From NCBI GenBank assembly GCA_002437415.1, contig DJPL01000012.1, forward strand, positions 10,264-74,263: DNA of 64,000 bases, given 5' to 3'. The DNA comes from Ruminococcaceae bacterium UBA6413. Its GTDB lineage: Bacteria; Bacillota; Clostridia; Oscillospirales; Ruminococcaceae. Both the position numbers and the translations under genes were made by a program. A model generated the notes under the pieces. It searched no databases and was not told where the DNA came from. It saw only the letters and a list, made by a program, of their open reading frames with translations. Shown here in pieces: positions 7,815 through 15,786 of the stretch. Numbering within the stretch: the stretch's first letter is position 1; the number at the start of each line of letters is the position of its first letter.

Positions 7815-7888
7815 CTCAGACATAAAATCCGCCGATAGCGGATTTTGCCGTGCAAAAAGCACGGCTTGCGGCGTACCGCAAGTCTGAG
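7815..7888 (+). repeat. Cloverleaf-like structured repeat, copy A
   Basis: CTCAGAC (7815-7821) pairs with GTCTGAG (7882-7888) and closes three hairpins: AAATCCGC/GCGGATTT (7825-7845), GCCGTGC/GCACGGC with loop AAAAA (7847-7865) and TTGCGG/CCGCAA with loop CGTA (7866-7881). This predicts a compact four-way junction of 74 bases. It is not a tRNA: no T-loop or anticodon features. A second copy is at 11788-11860. Confidence 0.8.
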
Positions 7889-7907
7889 AACATTTTACCG
7901 TCAAATC

Positions 7908-7976
7908 CTTTTGTTTGTAGACAAAAGCACGGCGTACCGCCGTGTCGGCTGGCGCCGATTTGATTTGCGGTATAAT
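7908..7976 (+). repeat. Downstream part of structured repeat A: three hairpins and a -10 box
   Basis: CTTTTGT/ACAAAAG (7908-7927), ACGGCG/CGCCGT (7929-7943) and TCGGC/GCCGA (7945-7958), then TATAAT at 7971-7976, which probably serves the AraC gene. The same order occurs at 11879-11948 with different but still paired bases. Confidence 0.7.
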
Positions 7977-8006
7977 AATAAATAAAAACACTTCGGGGGT
8001 GAGAAA

Positions 8007-8828
8007 ATGCACAGTGCCGTATATCCTGTTTTAGGCAACGAAACCCATCTTCCTTTCTATCTGTCGGGAATTGGCAGGACAGAGCCGGAGTTTCATGTAA
8101 AGCGCGACAAAGGGCTTACCTCGCACCAGTTTCTGTTTACCGCAAAGGGGAGCGGTGTGCTTGAAGTAGGGGAGAAAAGATATGCGCTTGAAAAGAACTC
8201 TCTGCTGTACCTTCCGCCCGCACTGCCGCATGAATATTATCCCGCGCACGAGGACTGGACTACCTGCTGGATGGTGTTCAGAGGAGATAAGCTGTCAGAC
8301 ATTATGAGAAATATGGGCTTTGACGGTGAGATGGTTGCCGCAGGCACGGATATTTCCGCATTTCAGAAAATATTTGAGCGGATTTTATCGCTTGCGTCCG
8401 ATAATCTCCACAACAGCGAGAAATGCTCACTGCTCATATACAATGCCGTGCTGACGGCCAAGGATATTTTTGACGGAAGAAGCACGGACGGCAGTACCGG
8501 AAGCGCTATAGTAGACGAAGCGGTGCGGTACATAAACGAGCATTTAAGCCTTGATATAACACTCGGCGAGCTTGCGGATCTTTCAGGCGTATCACCGCAG
8601 TACTTCGGACGGGTTTTCAGACAGCGCCTTGATATGCGCCCGATGGAATATGTAGCCCGCGTCAAGGTTTCAAAAGCAAAGACTATGCTTCTTGACTCGG
8701 ATATCCCCGTTGCGGAGCTTTCACAAAGATTGGGATACGCCAGCCCGACCTATTTCGGCATAGTGTTCAGAAAGTATGAGGGAATATCACCGTCAGAGTT
8801 CAGAAAGAACAGAGGTAATATAATTTAA
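8007..8828 (+). CDS. AraC-family transcriptional regulator with cupin sensor
   Basis: 273 residues. Residues ~35-90 form an AraC_binding cupin (TAKGSGVLEVGEKRYAL, then LPPALPHEYYP), the usual sugar-sensing half. Residues ~170-270 hold the two helix-turn-helix motifs (LADLSGVSPQYFGRVF and LSQRLGYASPTYFGIVF) of an AraC DNA-binding domain. The GGGGGTGAG ribosome site precedes the ATG, and the promoter's -10 lies at the end of structured repeat A. The regulator lies 136 bases upstream of the GH59 gene in the same direction, so that gene is its likely target; a 14-bp inverted repeat at the target promoter is the candidate operator. Inducer unknown. Confidence 0.85.
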   Translation: MHSAVYPVLGNETHLPFYLSGIGRTEPEFHVKRDKGLTSHQFLFTAKGSGVLEVGEKRYALEKNSLLYLPPALPHEYYPAHEDWTTCWMVFRGDKLSDIMRNMGFDGEMVAAGTDISAFQKIFERILSLASDNLHNSEKCSLLIYNAVLTAKDIFDGRSTDGSTGSAIVDEAVRYINEHLSLDITLGELADLSGVSPQYFGRVFRQRLDMRPMEYVARVKVSKAKTMLLDSDIPVAELSQRLGYASPTYFGIVFRKYEGISPSEFRKNRGNII

Positions 8829-8898
8829 GGCAATTCGGCTAAATGCTGTTTGATGTTGATTTTAGTTTCAAAAAGTTAGAATTGTCACTAATTTAAGA

Positions 8899-8928
8899 TT
8901 GACTTCAAGCCCCTTTCCGATATATATT
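8899..8928 (+). promoter_or_regulatory. Promoter of the GH59 gene
   Basis: TTGACT (8899-8904), 18-base spacer, TATATT (8923-8928). The spacer contains the left arm of the 14-bp inverted repeat described separately. Both hexamers are imperfect, as expected of an activator-dependent promoter. Confidence 0.5.
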
Positions 8929-8957
8929 ATTATTGTAATTTTAATATCGGAGAGGGG
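8910..8957 (+). promoter_or_regulatory. 14-bp inverted repeat at promoter and ribosome site of the GH59 gene
   Basis: CCCCTTTCCGATAT (8910-8923) and ATATCGGAGAGGGG (8944-8957) are complementary at 13 of 14 positions, with a 20-base A/T-rich centre. The right arm includes the Shine-Dalgarno of the GH59 gene; the left arm lies inside the promoter spacer. It could be an operator for the upstream AraC protein or, if transcription starts further upstream, a hairpin hiding the ribosome site. Confidence 0.65.
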
Positions 8958-8964
8958 TGCATTT

Positions 8965-11691
8965 ATGAGCATTTTTAAACGAATTTCCGCACTTGTTGTC
9001 AGTGCGGCGATGATGTGCGTAGGCACGAATGCGGTATACGCAGAAAATAACGGCGGAGGGGATACGGTGAATATCAGAATTGACGGAAGCACGGCAAAAA
9101 CAAACGAAAACTTCCTTTACCGCGGTCAGGGTATGATAAGCTGTAACGGCTCTTCAAGACTGCTTATAGATTACAAGGAGAAAAGTCCCGAAAGCTATAA
9201 CCGGATACTTGAATATATGTACGGCAGGAACGGACTGAAATTTACCCATTTCAAGGTCGAGATGGGCTCTGATGTCAATACTTCATCGGGCACCGAGCCT
9301 ACGACTATGAGATATGAGGACGAAAAGGCGGATGTTACAAGAGGCGCGGGTTTTCAGCTTGCGGCTGATATCAAGAAGATAAACCCCGATGTAACGCTTG
9401 ATATGCTGTGGTGGAGCGAACCGCGCTGGGTCACCGATTCCGATGATGTGTACGCGGCAAGATACAAGTGGTATAAGCAGACGCTTGACGCGGCATACGA
9501 AACATACGGTCTTGTGTTCGATTATGTAAGCGCAAATAAGAACGAGCGCGCAGTCGATAACAAATGGATAATCTATCTTTCAAAGGCTCTCAAAAGCGAA
9601 AAGGATTGTCCTTACGACTGTTCAAAAATCAAGATAGTTGCCGCAGATGAGAATGCAACATGGAACATAGCGCGCGATATGCTGGACAACGAGGAACTGC
9701 GCGATGCGGTTGACGTTATCGGTTCTCACTATACAAGCCACGCCGATGATAACGCCAAAAAGCTTGCGGAGGAATACGGCAAGGAATTATGGTTCTCCGA
9801 GGGAAGCTCACCCATGACCTACGCACAGTCGGTATGCCGCTATGACGAGGGCAACTCCGGACTTACAGGTCTTAACGGCGTATTTGATATCGCTAACCGT
9901 ATGATCACAATGGTAAGCGGCGGATATATGACGCTGTACGAATATCAGCCTGCGGTTGCGGGATATTATGACGGCGTTACCTACTGCCAGAAACAGCTTA
10001 TAAACGCAAGCTCTCCGTGGAACGGATACTATACGCTTGACAGCGGATATTATATGAACCTGCACTTCTCGCAGTTCATCGACAAGGGTTGGAGCTACAT
10101 ATATGATGCCTGCTACGGTGACGCAAAGGTCGGCGGTGACGGTCACGCACTGGTTGACGCAAAGTACAGCTATATCACCGCTTGCAGTAATGACGGCGAC
10201 TACAGCACGGTAATTACAAATACGACCTCAGAGCCTATCACATATAACTTTGAGGTAACAAATCTCGCAAAGGCAAATAATGAAGTATACGTCTGGGAAA
10301 CAAGAGGTCCTGATGAGGGTCAGGAGTACAACGCAAATTACTTTAAGAAGATTGCGACAGTTACACCCGAAAACGGCAAGTACTCGGTTACGATAAAGCC
10401 GTACTCGATGATAACCGTATCTACATTGAATATATCCAAGCCCGAATTTGACGTGCCGCAGGAAAGCGACAACACGTTACTCTCACTGCCGTACACAGAT
10501 GATTTCGGCTATTCCGATGAGTTCCTTGCCACAAGAGGAAATGCTCCGCTTTATACTACCGATGAGGGCGGCGCATTTGAGGTTGCCGACAAGGACGGCG
10601 AAAAGGTGCTTATGCAGAAGATAACCGCCGACATCAAAGCCGATGAGTGGGGCGGAACACCTAACCCGACTACTAACTTCGGTGACGACCGCTGGTACAA
10701 CTATAGCGTAAGTGCCGACATACATACAGACGGCGAGGGAAGCTATGCGGGTGTCGGACTGAGATACAGCCTTGCCGACAGCGGCAAGAGTGGCTACAGC
10801 GTAACGCTCAACGAAAGCGGCACATGGATTTTGTTCGGCGACAAGCGTAAGATAGATACCGGTGAGATAAGCGGCTTTGACGCAACAAAGTGGCACAATA
10901 TAAAGATCTCGGCACTGTACAATGACATAACGGTGTATGTAGATGACAGCAAGATAGTAGAGTTCAAGGCTGAAAACGCAGGCTACGGCTCGGGAAGAGC
11001 GGCACTGTACAGTTCGTACAACAATTGCCTGTTTGACAATGTAAAGGTTGAAGCTACCGATACGGTTCAGCCCTATGTGAATAAGTACGACAACCTCGAC
11101 ACGATATTCACATACAGTGCGGACGGCTGGGAGCACAGCACCATGGACAGCTTCAAGAACTACAGACGTACAATTTCGCACGGAACAGAGGGCGCTTCCC
11201 TGACCATGGATTTTGAGGGCACGGGAATAGTCCTCACAGGTATGCAGAGCGGAGCGGGCACTATCAACGTATCCGTTGACGGTAAAAGTGCGGCTGACGG
11301 CTATGAGCTGTCAAAGACCGCAAACAGACAGGCATTTATCGTGATAAACGGACTGGAGCAGTGCAAGCACAAGCTTGAGCTTACAGTAACAAGCGGCAAG
11401 TGCTCCGTAGACGCGGCACAGGTGCTTTATGATTATGAAGCGGTAAAGCCGACAGTAGACGAAGCTGTTTCATCGGCAGAAGAAGTAGGCTCTTCCGCAG
11501 AAGAAAGCTCAGTGCCTACAGAAAGCAGTACTTCCGATAATAGCTCAACATCTGGCAACGCAACAAGCACAAGCACGGATAACGGTGAAAATTCGTTCCC
11601 TGTTATCCCTGTAGCAGTCGGAGCGGCAGTAGCGGCTGTAGCTGTAGGTGTCGGCGTTGCAATAGCAAAAGCGAAAAATAAGAAAAACTGA
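8965..11691 (+). CDS. Membrane-anchored GH59 (galactocerebrosidase-like) glycosidase
   Basis: 908 residues, ATG at 8965 behind GAGAGGGG; the longer frame to 8899 starts inside the promoter. Order: signal peptide (1-~28); TIM barrel (~35-400) with GH59 hallmarks: TGTEPTTMRY, LWWSEPRWV, DVIGSHY, an NER motif with the likely acid/base E194, and LWFSEG with the likely nucleophile E279; a lectin-like beta-sandwich (~510-710) as in mammalian GALC; a further beta-rich module (~715-830); a Ser/Thr-rich linker; and one C-terminal membrane helix followed by KAKNKKN. Predicted to release terminal beta-galactose outside the cell from galactosides such as mucin or plant glycans; the substrate is inferred. 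No sortase LPXTG. Probably controlled by the adjacent AraC regulator. Confidence 0.82.
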   Translation: MSIFKRISALVVSAAMMCVGTNAVYAENNGGGDTVNIRIDGSTAKTNENFLYRGQGMISCNGSSRLLIDYKEKSPESYNRILEYMYGRNGLKFTHFKVEMGSDVNTSSGTEPTTMRYEDEKADVTRGAGFQLAADIKKINPDVTLDMLWWSEPRWVTDSDDVYAARYKWYKQTLDAAYETYGLVFDYVSANKNERAVDNKWIIYLSKALKSEKDCPYDCSKIKIVAADENATWNIARDMLDNEELRDAVDVIGSHYTSHADDNAKKLAEEYGKELWFSEGSSPMTYAQSVCRYDEGNSGLTGLNGVFDIANRMITMVSGGYMTLYEYQPAVAGYYDGVTYCQKQLINASSPWNGYYTLDSGYYMNLHFSQFIDKGWSYIYDACYGDAKVGGDGHALVDAKYSYITACSNDGDYSTVITNTTSEPITYNFEVTNLAKANNEVYVWETRGPDEGQEYNANYFKKIATVTPENGKYSVTIKPYSMITVSTLNISKPEFDVPQESDNTLLSLPYTDDFGYSDEFLATRGNAPLYTTDEGGAFEVADKDGEKVLMQKITADIKADEWGGTPNPTTNFGDDRWYNYSVSADIHTDGEGSYAGVGLRYSLADSGKSGYSVTLNESGTWILFGDKRKIDTGEISGFDATKWHNIKISALYNDITVYVDDSKIVEFKAENAGYGSGRAALYSSYNNCLFDNVKVEATDTVQPYVNKYDNLDTIFTYSADGWEHSTMDSFKNYRRTISHGTEGASLTMDFEGTGIVLTGMQSGAGTINVSVDGKSAADGYELSKTANRQAFIVINGLEQCKHKLELTVTSGKCSVDAAQVLYDYEAVKPTVDEAVSSAEEVGSSAEESSVPTESSTSDNSSTSGNATSTSTDNGENSFPVIPVAVGAAVAAVAVGVGVAIAKAKNKKN

Positions 11692-11711
11692 TATCTCCAA
11701 ATTATTCTGTT

Positions 11712-11745
11712 GCAGATCCTCCGCGTTTTTGCGGGGGATCTTGCT
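11712..11745 (+). terminator. Terminator-like hairpin after the GH59 gene
   Basis: GATCCTCCGC and GCGGGGGATC pair around TTTTT. The T run after the stem is weak (TTGCTGTTTAG). Confidence 0.6.
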
Positions 11746-11787
11746 GTTTAGTCGGCTCTTTGCACTTGACACATATGTTATAATAAC

Positions 11788-11860
11788 CTCAGACATAAAA
11801 TCCGCCGATAGCGGATTTTGCCGTGCAAAAGCACGGCTTGCGGCGCACCGCTTGTCTGAG
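11788..11860 (+). repeat. Cloverleaf-like structured repeat, copy B
   Basis: Same plan as 7815-7888: closing stem CTCAGAC/GTCTGAG (11788-11794 with 11854-11860), hairpins AAATCCGC/GCGGATTT, GCCGTGC/GCACGGC (loop AAAA) and GCGG/CCGC. Differences from copy A fall in loops or leave pairing intact. Confidence 0.8.
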
Positions 11861-11878
11861 AACATTTTAACATAAAAA

Positions 11879-11948
11879 CTTTTGCTCAAAAAGGCAAAAG
11901 ACGGCGTACCGCCGTGTCGGTTGACACCGACTTTTTTTATGTTATAAT
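11879..11948 (+). repeat. Downstream part of structured repeat B, with terminator-like hairpin and promoter
   Basis: CTTTTGC/GCAAAAG (11879-11900), ACGGCG/CGCCGT (11901-11915) and GTCGGT/ACCGAC (11916-11931) followed by seven T. The same bases contain TTGACA (11921-11926), which with TATAAT (11943-11948, spacing 16) forms the iorA promoter. Confidence 0.7.
11921..11948 (+). promoter_or_regulatory. Promoter of iorA-iorB-paaK
   Basis: TTGACA-N16-TATAAT, located in the last hairpin and T tract of structured repeat B. The -35 lies in the loop and right arm of a stem that could also act as an upstream terminator. Confidence 0.75.
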
Positions 11949-11987
11949 AATATTGTATATACCAATCCGGAAAGGAAAAAATTTCAT

Positions 11988-13784
11988 ATGCAGGAATATG
12001 TAATGGGAAACGGTGCTATCGCACTGGGAGCGCTTGCGGCAGGAGTAAACCTTGTTGCGGGATATCCCGGAACACCGTCTTCCGAAATACTCGAAACTAT
12101 CTCTAAATACCCGCATGACGGAGTACATATAGAGTGGTCGGTAAACGAAAAAGCGGCAATGGAAGTAGCGACTGCCGCGGCATACAGCGGTGCAAGAGCT
12201 ATGGTGACTATGAAGCAGGTCGGACTTAATGTTGCGGCTGACCCGCTGATGTCGCTTGCCTATGTCGGCGTAAAGGGCGGAATGGTGATAGTATCCGCCG
12301 ATGATCCCGGTCCTATCTCGTCACAGACAGAGCAGGATACGAGGAGATTTGCGGACTTCTGCCGCATACCGGTGTTTGATCCCTCTTCACCCGAAGAAGC
12401 ATTCACCATGATAAAGGACGCGTTTGAGTATTCCGAAAAGTACAAAACGCCCGTCCTGTTCAGACCGACAACGCGCGTCTGTCATGCGTATGCGTCTGTT
12501 GAAACGCCCGAATATGCAGGTCCTAAGGAATATGAGGGCTTTGTAAAGGACTCTAAGAAGTGGGTTATCTTTCCCAGACTGTCATTTGCAAACCACGCAA
12601 TGATAGAAAAGCGCAACATTGAGATCGGCAAGGACTTTTCAGGCTACCGCGGCAATACGGTCGAGGGCGGAAATTCCAAAAAAGCTGTCATCACATCCGG
12701 TATCAGCTATGCTTATACTAAGGAATATCTTAAAAGTTACCCCGATATAAAGCTTATCAAGCTTGCTACCGCCTATCCGTTCCCCGAAGAGCTTGTTCTC
12801 TCGGCAATTGACGGAGTTGACGAGGTGCTCTGTATAGAAGAACTCAGCCCGTTTATAGAAGAGCAGATGCTGAAGCTTGCAGGTAAGCACCACTTACAGC
12901 TCAAGGTTTCGGGAAAGCTTGACGGAAGGGTTCAGCCGAGCGGAGAGCTGAGCGCCGACAAGGCGGCGGTTATTCTGAGCGACTTCCTAGGTACTCCGTG
13001 TGCAAAGAGCGGCTATGATCTGTCAGACGCTCCCGCACTGCCGATACGTCCGCCTGTGCTTTGTGCAGGCTGTCCCCACCGTGCATCGTTCTATGCGGTA
13101 AAGCAGGCGATGAAGGGCAGAAAGGCGTATTTCTGCGGCGATATCGGCTGTTATACACTCGGAAACGCAATGCCGCTCGATATGGTCGACACCTGTCTTT
13201 GTATGGGCGCGGGCATTACTATGGCGCAGGGCTTCCACTGGACGGATAATGACGGCGTGTGCTTCGGCTTTGTCGGTGACTCGACATTCTTCGCGTCGGG
13301 TATGACAGGCGTTGTAAATGCGGTTTACAATAACGCGGATATGGTGCTGTGCGTACTGGATAATTCGACAACGGCTATGACAGGTCATCAGCCCCACCCC
13401 GGAATTGGCAGAAACCTTATGGGTCAGTTTGTCGATAAGGTCGACATTGCAAAGGTGCTTGAGGGTATCGGCGTGAAAAAGGTAGTGACTGTAAACCCGC
13501 TCGACCTTGACGCGTCGGTAAAGGCGGTACAGGAATGCGCCGATATCCCCGGTGTAAAGGCGGTTATATTCAAATCGCCCTGTATCGCGATATCAAAGCC
13601 TACCGCTAAATGCAGTATTTCTGACAAGTGCGTACAGTGTAAAAAGTGTATCCGTGAAATAGGCTGTCCCGCGCTGATTATTTCAGACGGCAAGGTAACT
13701 ATCGACAGCGGACTTTGCACAGGCTGCGGACTTTGCAGTCAGGTATGCCCCGTAAACGCTATAGGAGGTGGAGCAGATGAATAA
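11988..13784 (+). CDS. iorA: Indolepyruvate ferredoxin oxidoreductase, alpha subunit
   Basis: 598 residues. With IorB it oxidatively decarboxylates aryl-pyruvates (from Trp, Phe, Tyr) to aryl-acetyl-CoA, reducing ferredoxin, in the anaerobic cytoplasm. Visible: N-terminal pyruvate-binding domain (YPGTPSSEI near residue 26); C-terminal half with the thiamine-diphosphate site (CPHRASFY, then GDSTFFASG and LDNSTTAMTG); and at the end two 4Fe-4S motifs (CVQCKKC plus a later C, and CTGCGLC plus CP). Full family length. The stop overlaps the iorB start by eight bases. Promoter and leader lie in structured repeat B. Confidence 0.95.
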   Translation: MQEYVMGNGAIALGALAAGVNLVAGYPGTPSSEILETISKYPHDGVHIEWSVNEKAAMEVATAAAYSGARAMVTMKQVGLNVAADPLMSLAYVGVKGGMVIVSADDPGPISSQTEQDTRRFADFCRIPVFDPSSPEEAFTMIKDAFEYSEKYKTPVLFRPTTRVCHAYASVETPEYAGPKEYEGFVKDSKKWVIFPRLSFANHAMIEKRNIEIGKDFSGYRGNTVEGGNSKKAVITSGISYAYTKEYLKSYPDIKLIKLATAYPFPEELVLSAIDGVDEVLCIEELSPFIEEQMLKLAGKHHLQLKVSGKLDGRVQPSGELSADKAAVILSDFLGTPCAKSGYDLSDAPALPIRPPVLCAGCPHRASFYAVKQAMKGRKAYFCGDIGCYTLGNAMPLDMVDTCLCMGAGITMAQGFHWTDNDGVCFGFVGDSTFFASGMTGVVNAVYNNADMVLCVLDNSTTAMTGHQPHPGIGRNLMGQFVDKVDIAKVLEGIGVKKVVTVNPLDLDASVKAVQECADIPGVKAVIFKSPCIAISKPTAKCSISDKCVQCKKCIREIGCPALIISDGKVTIDSGLCTGCGLCSQVCPVNAIGGGADE

Positions 13785-14367
13785 GAATATACTTATCTGC
13801 GGTGTCGGCGGACAGGGAACAGTCCTCGCATCGAAAATTATAGCGGCATCTGCTATGGACGAGGGCAGTGCGGTGCATTCTGCGGAAACTATAGGTATGG
13901 CACAGCGCGGCGGCTCTGTTACAAGCCATGTAAGGATAGGCGAGGCTTATTCTCCGCTTATCCCGGGCGGCACAGCGGATATGATACTTGCGTTTGAGCC
14001 TGCGGAAGCAGTCCGTAATCTTTCGTATCTTAAAAACGACGGCATAGTAATAGTAAACAGCGTGCCTGTAAAGCCTGTTACCGAGTCGCTTATGAATACA
14101 GGCTATGACGGTGCTGAGATGGTGGCATATCTTAAGAATAAGTGCACTTGTGTTGTGATCGACGCAAAGAAGATATGCGAACCGTTCGGCTCATCGCGAT
14201 ATTTCAATATAGCAATACTCGGTGTTGCGGCGGGAACAGGAAGGCTCGGCATAGCAAAGGAAACTATACTCGCCGAAATAGAAAAACGCGTACCGCAGAA
14301 GTTCATCGAAACAAATAAAAAGGCATTCTTTGCAGGATATGAGGAGGGCAAAAAATATGAAGCTTAA
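13777..14367 (+). CDS. iorB: Indolepyruvate ferredoxin oxidoreductase, beta subunit
   Basis: 196 residues. The start is taken as ATG at 13777, eight bases after AGGAGG (13763-13768); an in-frame GTG at 13768 overlaps the ribosome site itself. The protein shows the gamma-type pyruvate:ferredoxin oxidoreductase fold: GVGGQGTVLAS at the N-terminus and AQRGGSVTSHVRIG near residue 45. It has no cofactor of its own and completes the IorA active complex. It overlaps iorA by 8 bases and paaK by 11 bases, so the three proteins are coupled. Confidence 0.93.
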   Translation: MNKNILICGVGGQGTVLASKIIAASAMDEGSAVHSAETIGMAQRGGSVTSHVRIGEAYSPLIPGGTADMILAFEPAEAVRNLSYLKNDGIVIVNSVPVKPVTESLMNTGYDGAEMVAYLKNKCTCVVIDAKKICEPFGSSRYFNIAILGVAAGTGRLGIAKETILAEIEKRVPQKFIETNKKAFFAGYEEGKKYEA

Positions 14368-15598
14368 TGAAAAACAGTTGGCACAGGTTGACGCACAGAT
14401 AAAAAGGCTTATCAAGACCGACAGCTATTACGGAAAGATCTACAGAGAAGCGGGCATTGACGGCGTATCAAGCCAGGAGGATTTTGAGAAGCTCCCTTTC
14501 TCAAGCAAGGCGGATCTGAGATATGCATATCCTCTTGGAATACAGGCTGTACCCGATGAAGAGATAGTACGTATCCATTCATCGTCAGGTACAACAGGCA
14601 AGCCCGTAATCATTCCCTACACAGCAAAGGACGTTGACGACTGGGCGATAATGTTTGCACGTTGCTATGAAACGGCGGGCGTAACGAATACGGATCGTAT
14701 ACAGATCACTCCCGGTTACGGCTTATGGACGGCAGGTATAGGCTTTCAGGCAGGCTGTGAAAAGCTCGGCGCAATGGCTATCCCGATGGGTCCGGGCAAC
14801 ACCGACAAACAGCTTCAGATGATGACAGATCTTAAATCTACAGTTCTTACCGCTACATCTTCATACGCACTTATGCTTGCAGAGGAGATAAACAAGCGCG
14901 GTATCCGCGACAGGATACACCTTAAGAAAGGTATTTTCGGCTCTGAGCGTTGGAGCGAGAAGATGCGCGAATACATAAAGAACGGACTCGGCATAGAGAT
15001 ATACGACATCTACGGACTGACCGAGATATACGGTCCGGGTATCGGTATCAGCTGTGAAGAGGACGCAGGTATGCACTACTGGGATGATTATATCTACATT
15101 GAGATAATCGACCCCGTGACCGAAAAGCCCGTGCCCGACGGAGAAGAGGGCGAGATAGTTATCACCACTCTTGTAAAGGAAGGCGCACCGCTCCTGCGTT
15201 TCAGAACGCACGATATTTCACGCATTATACCCGGTGAATGCAAGTGCGGCAGACATTATCCCAGACTTGATACCGTTAAGGGACGCAGTGACGATATGTT
15301 TAAGGTTCACGGCGTTAATATGTTCCCGAGCCAGGTTGAAGAGATACTCGGTATAGTTGACGGCGTATCAAGCGAATATAATATCAACATCGCACACGAT
15401 GAGAGCATAAACCGCGATATTATCCTTGTAACGGTCGAGGCAGAGGGCAGAGTAAGCTTTGATAAGACAGGACAGACGATAAAGGAACTGTTCAAGTCAA
15501 GACTCAGCGTTACGCCTAAGGTAACGGTTGTTCCTGTCGGAACACTCCCGAGAACAGAGAAGAAAGCGAAACGTGTAATCGACCACAGAGAAGCGTAA
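14357..15598 (+). CDS. paaK: Phenylacetate--CoA ligase family (aryl-acid AMP-forming ligase)
   Basis: 413 residues, ATG at 14357 behind GAGGAGG (14341-14347); an earlier TTG at 14330 has no site. Adenylate-forming signature SSSGTTGKPVI near residue 75, then YGLTEIYGPG and the hinge LRFRTHDISR, as in PaaK. The enzyme joins aryl acetates to CoA with ATP; beside iorAB it most likely runs in reverse, making ATP from aryl-acetyl-CoA during amino-acid fermentation, or links to acid uptake. It overlaps iorB by 11 bases and is followed by a strong terminator. Confidence 0.9.
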   Translation: MKLNEKQLAQVDAQIKRLIKTDSYYGKIYREAGIDGVSSQEDFEKLPFSSKADLRYAYPLGIQAVPDEEIVRIHSSSGTTGKPVIIPYTAKDVDDWAIMFARCYETAGVTNTDRIQITPGYGLWTAGIGFQAGCEKLGAMAIPMGPGNTDKQLQMMTDLKSTVLTATSSYALMLAEEINKRGIRDRIHLKKGIFGSERWSEKMREYIKNGLGIEIYDIYGLTEIYGPGIGISCEEDAGMHYWDDYIYIEIIDPVTEKPVPDGEEGEIVITTLVKEGAPLLRFRTHDISRIIPGECKCGRHYPRLDTVKGRSDDMFKVHGVNMFPSQVEEILGIVDGVSSEYNINIAHDESINRDIILVTVEAEGRVSFDKTGQTIKELFKSRLSVTPKVTVVPVGTLPRTEKKAKRVIDHREA

Positions 15599-15615
15599 AT
15601 GATATGATATACGAA

Positions 15616-15646
15616 AACCTCCCGCCGGGAAAGCGGGAGGTTTTAT
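15616..15646 (+). terminator. Terminator of iorA-iorB-paaK
   Basis: AACCTCCCGC (15616-15625) pairs with GCGGGAGGTT (15633-15642), followed by TT and an A/T-rich run. Confidence 0.9.
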
Positions 15647-15735
15647 ATTTAATTCAGTGCAGTATCAGCCATACACCGATCGAGTATTCGCCGAAAATAA
15701 ACATAGCCGTTTTATCGAAAATTCCCGCAGAAAAT

Positions 15736-15768
15736 CAAAATGCTCCCGCTAATAAAAGCAGGAGCACT
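15736..15768 (-). terminator. Terminator of the small surface protein gene
   Basis: On the minus strand TGCTCCTGC pairs with GCGGGAGCA around TTTTATTA, followed by TTTTGATTTT. It lies just past the stop at 15787 and faces the paaK terminator. Confidence 0.8.
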
Positions 15769-15786
15769 TTGTTTTATTTCAGCAAA

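Noticed and set aside
7815..7888. tRNA-sized cloverleaf
   Set aside because: No D-loop, T-loop, anticodon stem or CCA features, so it is treated as a structured repeat.
10483..11181. 232-codon minus-strand frame inside the GH59 gene
   Set aside because: Shadow of the real gene; no start signals.
11761..11786. TTGACA followed by TATAAT near 11767-11784
   Set aside because: The spacing is only seven bases, too short for a promoter.
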